A DNA stretch of 64,000 nt from Gnetum montanum (taxonomy: Eukaryota; Streptophyta; Gnetopsida; Gnetales; Gnetaceae), in the NCBI GenBank assembly GCA_015680685.1, contig MNCI01022113.1:440945-504944 (forward strand), read 5' to 3'. This document shows positions 11,119 through 20,057 of the stretch, in pieces; position 1 is the first letter of the stretch; every line of letters starts with the position of its first letter. A program made the translations under genes and the position numbers. The notes under the pieces are model-generated. The model made no database searches. It was not told where the DNA came from and saw only the letters and a list, made by a program, of their open reading frames with translations.

Positions 11119-11505
11119 ATGCCAAACGTCGATAGCTTTCTCCCCTGCCGCCAACCTATCATCTCTGCATCGCAAATGAGTCTTCCTCTCGTACAATCCA
11201 GTCATTCTTTGCACAGTGTGTACCAAAAACTGCTTTTATTGTGGCCGAGTCATCGCAAAAAGCTCTTCAGAAAATATCCAGAACACCATTACCACGCAGA
11301 CGAAACTTCACAAACAATTTACCCACGCAATAATAATTACAATAACCTAAAACATCATGAAATGCCCAAAAGCCAAGGGCAATTAGGCGTCGCTTTGAAA
11401 AGTACCGTGGAATATGAAAAATCATCATCTCAACTAAATTATCATACATCTGGTGAGAGAAAAGTCAACTCATCGAATGCTTCCTCTTATTCTGTATTAA
11501 GTTAA
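11119..11505 (+). CDS. Unrecognised 128-residue ORF, unit A
   Basis: An ATG-started, uninterrupted ORF of 128 residues, rich in Ser, His and Asn, with no signal peptide, membrane segment or domain I recognise. It lies in a less AT-rich pocket (about 10850-11500). The same reading frame just upstream (about 10990-11098) is open but ends at TAG before the ATG. The copy in unit B (16730) carries a one-base deletion that shifts the frame, so at least one copy is not maintained. It may be the last exon of an unknown gene or a chance ORF. Confidence 0.3.
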   Translation: MPNVDSFLPCRQPIISASQMSLPLVQSSHSLHSVYQKLLLLWPSHRKKLFRKYPEHHYHADETSQTIYPRNNNYNNLKHHEMPKSQGQLGVALKSTVEYEKSSSQLNYHTSGERKVNSSNASSYSVLS

Positions 11506-11573
11506 CTATTGTTTTTCTATTAAAAATGTTTACATTGTTTGTTTTTTTTTTTAATTTGAAATTCTATTATATC

Positions 11574-11795
11574 GTTAGACATTCTAGACCTTTTGGATAG
11601 TAGATATATATACTATGAATTTTGAAAAACTTATTAAGAAAGTTACAAAGTGTACTCGATAAAATTTGGAACAAATTAATTAAATTAGACATTCTAGATC
11701 TTTTGAATTGTAGACATATATACTATGAATCTTGAAAACATTATTAAGAAAATTACAAAGTGTAATTAATAACTTTTGGAACAAATCAATCAAAT
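11574..11795 (+). repeat. 111-bp imperfect tandem duplication (also in unit B)
   Basis: TTAGACATTCTAGA recurs at 11574 and 11685, each followed by TTTTG, TATATATACTATGAAT and TTACAAAGTGTA blocks. The equivalent pair is found in unit B from about 17187, so this duplication predates the segmental one. Confidence 0.8.
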
Positions 11796-12099
11796 TTGTA
11801 ATCCTAATTTTCTATCCATATCTAATTTACTCAAAAGTAGAACATTACAAGAATTTGTAATATTTATCTTCAATACTATGTGTATTGTATATATAGTATA
11901 TTCATTCTTCATGAGAAGTATTGAGCCATCAACTTGTTTCAACTTTCAGATGACCACATCCCATTTATGCTTTACCAAGTGTGCATTGCAAATGATAAAT
12001 AAATAGTTTTCCTTTGAATTTAACACTCCCTAACACTATTGAAATATTAATGTTTTCTTTTTCTTTCTAAACTTTCCTTAACTTGTTCAAATATTTCTT

Positions 12100-12935
12100 G
12101 TTTTTCTAATTTGCTAACTTGCTTAAGATCAAGATAAAAAATGTACCCTCAATTATTCTATTTATTAAGATATAGAATATCTCCATGAAGTGACCCTTTA
12201 TCATGGGTTTACATCATTAGGGTATTTATAAAAAAAAATTTAAAAATATGAGTGTAGGTTATAAACTTCCAAATAGCTTAACTTCTAAGAGCATTATCTC
12301 TACTATAATAAACATAACATCATGTTGTTTTTATTTCTTCAATTAAAATTCATCAAGCAAAAAAAAAAATTTGAATCTTTTATATTTATTTTCCTTGAAT
12401 TTTTTGTATTTGTTTTCAATATTTATTTGATAGAGTAGAACTTCATACACCACACATATCAAATATAGTTGGTTGAACGATTAGATGATATATTATTTTC
12501 ATATATCCTGAGCTAGAATAAATTCCTTTTTATTTTTAACTTTTAAAGTAAATAAGGCTTTCATACCACTTGCAACCTTTTAAGTAATGCACTAATTCTA
12601 TTTCTAATTACAAGAGCATTTTGGCCAAGATATTTGTATGAAGAAGTTATGACTACATGTTCATTTTCTATGGTAAATTTATTCATCACTACACGTGTTA
12701 CAAATCATGATTATAGTTTTCTGAACATTAACTTTCATTTCCAAATGCTACAAAAAATTATCAAGATATTAAGCATTTGCTAGCATCATTCTATTGAATT
12801 TGAAATCAAGACAACATCATCAACATAAAGTAGAAGTTTAATAGGTCTATATTTAATTATAATTGTAAATTGAGTTGGTATTTTATGCATCTACTCTTCA
12901 AGTTCATCAATAAAAAGCCTAAATAAAGTAGGAGA
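12100..12935 (-). pseudogene. RTE-like non-LTR reverse transcriptase remnant, unit A
   Basis: Reading the minus strand gives VKQGCSLSPTLFRLFIDELEE followed by LLYVDDVVLIS and KVNVQKTKIM. These are the RT motifs around the catalytic YVDD (12816-12827) of an RTE-like non-LTR retrotransposon, clearly different from the L1 beside it. Stops and frameshifts interrupt the frame. Downstream KVASGMKALF and a degraded C-terminus run to about 12100. The N-terminal half is not present in unit A; in unit B it is found on the far side of the L1 insertion (24036-24420). The element was old before the L1 landed in it. Confidence 0.75.
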
Positions 12936-12964
12936 NNNNNNNNNNNNNNNNNNNNNNNNNNNNN
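12936..12964. other. Assembly gap (29 N)
   Basis: Twenty-nine undetermined bases. In unit B the matching interval, from GGAGA (about 18546) to the poly-T at 18727, holds about 180 bases, including the left L1 target-site duplication. The written gap length is therefore probably too short. Confidence 0.9.
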
Positions 12965-13420
12965 TTTTTTTTTTTTTTTGAAAAAGGTTGAGCGTATGTA
13001 TATTCCAAAAAAAAAAAGAGGCTATACAACTGTACAGCGCGGGCCAAGGCTGCTGGCCCCACTCCAGCCAAGTTAAACACCCACAGAACCCCAAGGACCG
13101 CCCCGCCACAGGCACCCCAGCCGGCGGATGGCCAACCCATCCCCAAAGGTTAAAAAATGAACATTCCCAAAGGACACCCCCCGGGCATCATGCCCTCCCT
13201 CACCGGCTACCAACCGGGAGACATGGGGTTGGAATTAGTTGTTGCTAGTACTGGGCTGTCCTGACTCAGCTGCGCAACAGCGGCGGCTTTCTTCAATAAT
13301 CTGGGCGATGGTCTTATGATTGTTGAGGGCACCCTTAAGCCAACACAGTGTGGGGAGGGTCAGGATTTGCTCCCCGGGGATGCCAGCGGTTCCATCTTTA
13401 AGCTCTTGCCTCTCCTCCTC

Positions 13421-14317
13421 CTAGGTCTGTCTCAGGGGAACCAGTTCCTGGTTAGCGTTGTGGGGGGTGATCATGTTTTGCATAGTGACACCCCTGAAAA
13501 CCCGCTGCGTTCGCTCCTGTTGCTGTTCCGGCTGCTTCGCATTAGTTGGTTGAAGCGGGATGGTGGGGGTGGCCAGCCACAGGGCACGAATCACCCCGGG
13601 ATGCCTACCAAGACGCCTCCGTTGTAGGGACTCCCAGAGAAACAATGGGAGGTTAATGGGGGTGCCCTCCCACATGCAATGGAGGAACCTAAAATGTACC
13701 CCTTTTAGCTTATGATGCGACCCGGAGTGTATGAAACACCGTTCCACCAACTCCGCCGCCGTTGCCCAATCTGGAGAGAGGGTCGTCCCCTTGATAGGCA
13801 CGTTAGCAGTCTTGGAGGTGGGACCCAACTCACCATCCGCTGCGTGTGAACCAGTGTCCGAGGGGATGTGAGCACCTTTGATGGGTGCTCCGATCGCGAC
13901 TGCGACCGACTCGACTGTAATAGTAATATGGTGACCCCTGAATACGATAGTTTCCTCACCCCAATTCGCGTAGAAGGGCTGAGTGTCCATCTCAGGGTCT
14001 GCCATCATTTTGGATAGAATTTGGATCCACCTCATGCGCAATACCCAACGCCAAAGGTCTGGGTGACACTGGAGGGCAGCAACAGGTGGCTCAAAGGTGG
14101 CGGAAGGGTCCATTGCGGTGGTAATTTCATGCCAGAGCTTACAAATCCTGTTAGAGAGAACGCTCACAGGAGGGAGTGACGTCCCTTTGAAAATGCAATC
14201 ATTCCTGGCCCACCACAGGATCCAAAGCACTTCCAACGTCAGAAAATTGCCCGAGAAATCTGGAGTGTGGAGCCCCGTCGTTCTCCATAACTGTGTAGTC
14301 ACGTGGCACTCATGCAC
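13421..14317 (-). CDS. L1 ORF2 C-terminus with an extra plant-transposon-like domain, copy A
   Basis: A 298-residue open frame, the longest in the window. Residues 1-70 (MHECHVTTQLW, LWILWWARNDCIFKG) are the zinc-finger/tail region that normally ends plant L1 ORF2 proteins. From about residue 98 the frame continues without a stop into FYANWG (115-120), RGHHITITVESVAVAIGAP (128-146), GTTLSPDW (177-184) and SHHKLKGVHFRFLHCMWEG (200-218). This order resembles the domain usually annotated as 'putative plant transposon protein', known to me from other plant TE proteins rather than L1. A Gln-rich tail (NAKQPEQQQERTQ) follows. The same fusion is in copy B up to its deletion, so it predates the duplication. 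The N-terminal RT part is in other frames because of indels. Confidence 0.65.
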   Translation of the reverse strand: MHECHVTTQLWRTTGLHTPDFSGNFLTLEVLWILWWARNDCIFKGTSLPPVSVLSNRICKLWHEITTAMDPSATFEPPVAALQCHPDLWRWVLRMRWIQILSKMMADPEMDTQPFYANWGEETIVFRGHHITITVESVAVAIGAPIKGAHIPSDTGSHAADGELGPTSKTANVPIKGTTLSPDWATAAELVERCFIHSGSHHKLKGVHFRFLHCMWEGTPINLPLFLWESLQRRRLGRHPGVIRALWLATPTIPLQPTNAKQPEQQQERTQRVFRGVTMQNMITPHNANQELVPLRQT

Positions 14318-14733
14318 GAAGTGTTGCAGTGTTTCTGCATGTTGATTACACAGAGGGCATAGGGTACTGATAGCCAGGCCATGTGACTGCAGAGCAGCGC
14401 GAACGAGGAGAGCCTAGTGGAGGATCAGCCACCCAAACGTTTTAATTTTTTCCAGCAGGATGCCCTTCCAGAGCCGCATCCAGCATGAATCAGTTGAGAA
14501 CTGTTTCTAAAGGAGGTGACGGGGGAGCAGGGAGATCTCCTCAGCGCTGCCCATCGATTTGACCTATGTGCAGAGCTACCTCCAAATGTGGGAGTCAGAA
14601 TTGTCCATCGTCCAGGGACTGTATTTCTTCCTCAGGATCTGAACCCAGAGGAAGGGGTCCTCATTTGTGGACTGTCACTGGAGGAGTTTTTGACGACCTA
14701 AGGCCACCTCCAGTGTGAAGGGGAGGATGCCAA

Positions 14734-14758
14734 CCCCCCCCCCCCCCCCCCCCCCCCC
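14734..14758. repeat. Poly-C run of 25
   Basis: A 25-base C homopolymer, then G and six more C. Copy B has 10 C at the matching site (20094-20103). It lies inside L1 ORF2 and adds to frame breakage; its length may be a sequencing artefact. Confidence 0.85.
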
Positions 14759-14972
14759 GCCCCCCACAAAACAGGGCCGTGCGATTTTGGCCCATGCCAA
14801 CAGGTGCATCTTTTTGCCCTCCTTGTCGCCAGACCACAAAAAGTTGTGAATAATCTGGTTGATTTTACGGCGACACCTAAGGGAGGAGAGGCCATCGAGG
14901 CAGAAAACCTCGCCATGGCCCCCAACATAGCGAACACCAGCAAAATCTTCCCTTTTCGGGACAGGAAGTTAT

Positions 14973-15812
14973 TCATCCAGTGTGCCGTACGTTTTTGAAT
15001 TTGCGCAATGAGCGACTACCAGGTTTGTTGTCTATGCCAGTTATGCATGGGAATGCCCAGATACTTGTCATCCGCCTCCCCGAGAGAATCCCTAGGAATT
15101 GGATGACTTTGCTACACATCGAAGGATGAGTGTGGCTCAAATATAAAGCCGATTTCCTGGGGTTGGGTGCCAGGCCCACCTCCCGGTGCAACCAATTTAG
15201 TGCCTTCATTAATGCCCTGGCCTGCGAAACTGTGGCCCTAGTGTAGATCATGGTGTCATCCATGTAATGGGCAGTGAGGCATGGGATGCCGTGCATATTT
15301 ATCCCCTGGACCCCTTCTTCCATACAGTAAGTTTGAAGGAGGTCCATCATCATCAGGAAGAGGAGCGAGAAGAAAGGATCTCCTTGATGAAGCCTGCGTC
15401 CGATCCCATGGAAGCCCCACAGCTACCCATCAATATCCAATGAGTACCGTCCTCCCTGCTAGATCTGTAGGCAGAGATCGACAAAAGCTTTGTCAAATCC
15501 TTTAGCGTGTAACACAGATCTCAAGGTAGCCCAACTGACGAAATCGTAGGCCTTGGTAATGTCTAACTTGATGTAGAGGCCCGGTAGTTTGGCTGCCCGA
15601 AGGGAGTGTTGAATTTCCTGAAGCAGTAGGACTTGGTCCTGCAGGTGATGTCCCTTCATAAAGGTGGCCTGGTGCTTGCCCACAAGGTGAGCCATGAGCG
15701 GTCGCAGTCTGGCAACAAGCAGGGGAGAAAATAACCTCAGCAGGGAGTTGCAGACACCAATGGGGTGGAAATGGCTTGGGGAAGTGGGATTTTTCATCTT
15801 CGGCAGCAACAT
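14973..15812 (-). pseudogene. L1 ORF2 reverse-transcriptase domain, copy A
   Basis: Two overlapping minus-strand frames encode the RT fingers and palm: MKNPTSPSHFHPIGVCNSL, LYIKLDITKAYDFVSW and HGIPCLTAHYMDDTMIYTRA. The catalytic box is YMDD (complement of 15255-15266), where plant L1 elements usually have FADD. Two Asp residues are intact, but the frame is broken between the fingers and the palm near 15400. The GLRQGDP motif seen in copy B falls at that break. The thumb continues with NNFLSRKGKI to about 14700. Confidence 0.8.
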
Positions 15813-16729
15813 GACACGAGAGCAGTTAATTTCTTTTCGGACCTACCGCCACGCTAGCATGTGGTTGAAAGTGTCAAGCAGGTTCACCCTGAGGACGTCC
15901 TCGAATTCATGGAACAATTCAATGGGCCAGCCATATGGCCCTAGCGCCTTGTCTGTCAGCATTTGCTGCAGCACATCGTGAAGCTCTTAGCATGAGAATG
16001 GCTACAGGAGCTGGAAATTATCAGTCGGATTTAGAACTTTTTCCACTGGCACGGAAACCGGGTCCGTCGGCTACCATTTCTAGACCTGTTGCCAGTATTG
16101 CAGGAGGTTTTCAGCACTAGAGCGATGATGCAATTTTCCCTGCAATTTTCAGCACGCCCCCTAATCCAGCACGATCCACCCCTGAAAATTTGTCCGCAAT
16201 CACACGCTATCCACTCCTGAAAATTTAGAAAGTGACAGTTTATCCATGTTGCTCGTTATTTTGCTCGTTATTTCCAAAGGTCACTGAAGCTAGAAGCCTT
16301 AAATAACATTTCTTACGTGTATCAAGAATTTATGGGATGCATATTCTAAACAGAATAAAATAAAGAAATGGTTGGTTTACTACTATAATCATAAACATAT
16401 TCATGTAGGTAAATTTAGAATTAAAAGACATGACAAGAGATCAGACCATCGTACGACGGCTGTCTGCTCTGCAAGAGCCTTCATTGTCACTGGTCTTTGG
16501 ACTTTCATTGCTTTTTAGTTTTTTTTTTTTTTGTTCTTTACTGTTCTTATTGCTGCTCTTACACATGATGATGATAAATCGCTGAGGATTCACACTCTCT
16601 CTTGTCAACAATTGGGATGACGATAACAACGCTGCTGATCCAAATGCAGGTAATATAATTGGACCGGGATCAACTGCTCCGCCAAACATCCATTCAGAGG
16701 GCCAGGTGTAGTCAAGATCTCTCTCGAAA

Positions 16730-17115
16730 ATGCCAAACGTCGATAGCTTTCTCCCCTGCCGCCAACCTATCATCTCTGCATCGCAAATGAGTCTTCCTCT
16801 CGTACAATCCAGTCATTCTTTGCACAGTGTGTACCAAAAACTGCTTTTATTGTGGCGAGTCATCGCAAAAAGCTCTCCAGAAAATATCCAGAACACCATT
16901 ACCACGCAGACGAAACTTCACAAACAGTTTACCCACGCAATAATAATTACAATAACCTAAAACATCATGAAATGCCCAAAAGCCAAGGGCAATTAGGCGT
17001 CGCTTTGAAAAGTACCGTGGAATATGAAAAATCATCATCTCAACTAAATTATCATACATCTGGTGAGAGAAAAGTCAACTCATCGAATGCTTCCTCTTAT
17101 TCTGTATTAAGTTAA
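16730..17115 (+). pseudogene. Unrecognised ORF, unit B copy, frameshifted
   Basis: This is the counterpart of 11119-11505. One base is missing at about 16855 (GTGGCGAG against GTGGCCGAG), which throws the frame; the downstream part is open in another frame to 17115. There are only a few other substitutions. The product is unknown. Confidence 0.45.
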
Positions 17116-17699
17116 CTATTGTTTTTCTATTAAAAATGTTTACATTGTTTGTTTTTTTTTTTAATTTGAAATTCTATTATATCGTTAGACATTCTAGACC
17201 TTTTGGATAGTAGATATATATACTATGAATTTTGAAAAACTTATTAAGAAAGTTACAAAGTGTACTCGATAAAATTTGGAACAAATTAATTAAATTAGAC
17301 ATTCTAGATCTTTTGGATTGTAGACATATATACTATGCATCTTGAAAACATTATTAAGAAAATTACAAAGTGTACTTAATAACTTTTGGAACAAATCAAT
17401 CAAATTTGCAATCCTAATTTTCTATCCATATCTAATTTACTCAAAAGTAGAACATTACAAGAATTTGTAATATTTATCTTCAATACTATGTGTACTGTAT
17501 ATATAGTATATTCATTCTTCATGAGAAATATTGAGCCATCAACTTGTTTCAACTTTTAGATGACCACATCCCATTTATGCTTTACCAAGTGTGCATCGCA
17601 AATGATAAATAAATAGTTTTCCTTTGAATTAAACACTCCCTAATACTATTGAAATATTAATGTTTTTTTTTTTCTTTCTAAACTTTCCTTAACTTGTTC

Positions 17700-18709
17700 A
17701 AATATTTCTTGTTTTTCTAATTTGCTAACTTGCTTAAGATCAAGATAAAAAATGTACCCTCAATTATTCTATTTATTAAGATATAGAATATCTCCATGAA
17801 GTGACCCTTTATCATGGGTTTACATCATCAGGGTATTTATAAAAAAAAATTAAAAATATGAGTGTAGGTTATAAACTTCCAAATAGCTTAACTTCTAAGA
17901 GCATTATCTCTACTATAATAAACATAACATCATGTTGTTTCTATTTCTTCAATTAAAATTCATCAAGCAAAAAAAAACTTTTGAATCTTTTATATTTATT
18001 TTCTTTGAATTTTTTGTATTTGTTTTCAATATTTATTTGATAGAGTAGAACTTCATACAACACACATATCAAATATAGTTGGTTGAACGATTAGATGATA
18101 TATTTATTTTCATATATCCTGAGCTAGAATAAATTCCTTTTTATTTTTAACTTTTAAAGTAAATAAGGCTTTCATACCACTTGCAACTTTTTAAGTAATG
18201 CACTGATTCTATTTCTAATTACAGGAGCATTTTGGCCAAGATATTTGTATGAAGAAGTTATGACTACATGTTCATTTTCTATGGTAAATTTATTCATCAC
18301 TACACGTGTTACAAATCATGATTTTAGTTTTTTGAACATTAACTTTCATTTCCAAATGCTACAAAAAATTATCAAGAATATTAAGCATTTGCTAGCATCA
18401 TTCTATTGAATTTGAAATCAAGACAACATCATCAACATAAAGTAGAAGTTTAATAGGTCTATATTTAATTATAATTGTAAATTAAGTTGGTATTTTATGC
18501 ATCTACTCTTCAAGTTCATCAATAAAAAGCCTAAATAAAGTAGGAGAAAGAGAACATCCCTGTTTAACATCAATAAAATTATCAAATAAAATCTTTTCTT
18601 GCCCATTTGAAATCTAAATACATATCTCTTTATAAAGTTATTAGATGACAAATAATAGTGAGGTGGTAACTTCTAAAATTCTAAAGCACCTTCATAACTT
18701 ATTTCAAAT
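17700..18709 (-). pseudogene. RTE-like non-LTR reverse transcriptase remnant, unit B (3' half)
   Basis: This is the unit B copy of the RTE-like fragment, complete across the interval missing in unit A's gap. The minus strand reads LYKEMYLDFKW, then VKQGCSLSPTLFRLFIDELEE and YVDD (complement of 18428-18439), with frame breaks between. It is interrupted on its 5' side by the L1 insertion at 18725. The upstream RT motifs resume at 24036 on the other side, which proves that the L1 is nested in this element. Confidence 0.75.
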
Positions 18710-18724
18710 GATAGAATCATAGAA
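18710..18724 (+). repeat. Left target-site duplication of L1 copy B
   Basis: The 15 bases GATAGAATCATAGAA at 18710-18724 recur exactly at 24021-24035, flanking the L1 poly-T and 5' end. This is typical of target-primed reverse transcription. Confidence 0.95.
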
Positions 18725-19002
18725 CCTTTTTTTTTTTTGAAAAAGGTTGAGCGTATGTATATTCCAAAAAAAAAAGAGGCTATACAACTGTACAGTGCGG
18801 GCCAGGGCCGTTGGCCCCACTCCAGCCAAGTAAAACACCCGGAGAACCCCAAGGACCACCCCGCCACGGGCACCCCAACCGACGGACGGCCAACCCATCC
18901 CCAGAGGTTAGAAAATGAACATTCCTGAAGGACACCCCCCAGGCGCCATGCCCTCCCTCACCGGCTACCAACCGGGAGACATGGGGTTGGAATTAGTTGC
19001 TG

Positions 19003-19677
19003 CTAGTACTGGGCTGTCTTGACTCGGCTGCGCATGTAATGGAGGAACCTAAAATATACCCCTTTTAGCTTATGATGCGACCCAGAGTGTATGAAACACC
19101 GTTCCACCAACTCCGTCGCCGCCGCCCAATCTGGAGAGAGGGTCGTCCCCCTGATAGGCCCGTTAGCAGTCTTGGAGGTGGGGCCCAACTCACCATCCGC
19201 TGTGTGTGAACCAACGTCTGGGGGGATGTGAGCACCTTTGATGGGTGCTCCGATCACGGCTGCGACCGACTCGACTGTAATAGTAATATGGCGACCCCTG
19301 AATACAGTAGTTTCCTCACCCCAATTCGCGTAGAAGGGCTGAGTGTCCATCTCAGGGTCTGCCATCATTTTGGACAGAATTTGGGTCCACCTCATGCGCA
19401 ATACCCAACGCTAAAGGTCTGGGCGACGCTGGAGGGTAGCAACAGGTGGCTCAAAGGTGGCGGGAGGGTCCATTGTGGTGGTAATTTCATGCCAGAGCTT
19501 ACGAATCCTGTTAGAGAGAATGCTCATAGGAGGGAGTGACGTCCCTTTGAAAATGCAATCATTCCTGGCCCGCCACAGGATCCAGAGCACCGCCAGCATC
19601 AGCAAATTACCCAAGAAATCTAGAGTGTGGAGCCCCGCCGTTCTCCATAACTGCGTAGTCACGTGGCACTCATGCAC
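19003..19677 (-). pseudogene. L1 ORF2 C-terminus and extension, copy B (truncated)
   Basis: The frame 19677-19411 gives the zinc-finger/tail (MHECHVTTQLW, LWILWRARNDCIFKG). The frame 19401-19003 continues the extension seen in copy A (FYANWGEETTVFRG, GTTLSPDWAAATELVERCF, FRFLHYM) and then runs out at the deletion junction. Relative to copy A about 398 bases are missing, with a CA microhomology at the break. The extension is therefore shared by both copies, but its end is lost here. Confidence 0.7.
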
Positions 19678-20057
19678 GAAGTGCTGCAGTGTTTCTGCAT
19701 GTTGATTACATAGAGGGCATAGGGTACTGATAGCCAGGCCACGTGACTACAGAGCGGCGCGAACGGGGAGAGCCTGGTGGAGGATCAGCCACCCAAACGT
19801 TTGAATTTTTTCCAGCAGGATGCCCTTCCAAAGCCGCATCTAGCACGGATCAGTTGGGAACTGTTTCTGAAGGAGCTGACGGGGGAGCAGGGAGATCTCC
19901 TCAGCGCTGCCCATCGATCTGACCTATGTGCAGAGCTGCCTCCAAATGTGGGAGTCAGAATTGACCATCGTCCAGGGACAGTATTTCTTCCTCAGGATCT
20001 GAACCCAGAGGAAGGGGTCCTCATTTGTGGACAGTCACTGGAGGAGTTTTTGACGAC

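Larger units (their letters stand above)
12965..16144 (-). mobile_element. L1-type LINE, copy A (3' portion, 5' end lost)
   Basis: This GC-rich element lies on the minus strand; its 3' poly-A reads as the T-run right after the gap. It shares the 3' end, ORF2 C-terminus and RT domain with copy B (18725-24020). It ends abruptly at 16144, within the region before the RT domain, where it meets the start of duplication unit B. By eye it differs from copy B by about 6%, mostly transitions. It keeps about 400 bases at the ORF2 C-terminus (13277-13673) that copy B has lost. A C-run of 25 at 14734-14758 (10 in copy B) interrupts ORF2. Confidence 0.9.
10487..16152 (+). repeat. Tandem segmental duplication, unit A (5.67 kb)
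   Basis: Unit A is repeated directly as unit B (16153-21483). Both begin CACGCCCCCTAATCC (10487 and 16153) and run through the same unknown ORF, the same AT-rich tract, the same RTE-like LINE piece and the same L1 segment. The non-L1 portion differs by only about 1-2% by eye. Differences include two local tandem duplications present only in unit A (a 36-bp unit at 10765-10836 and a 27-bp addition near 10514). Unit A contains the 29-N assembly gap. The right breakpoint lies inside the L1, so the first L1 copy is cut at 16144 and joined to the start of unit B. Confidence 0.9.

Noticed and set aside
12988-15981. Plus-strand ORFs across the L1 (for example 13316-13627 and 14097-14345)
   Set aside because: Antisense shadows of the GC-rich L1 coding strand, with no independent motifs.
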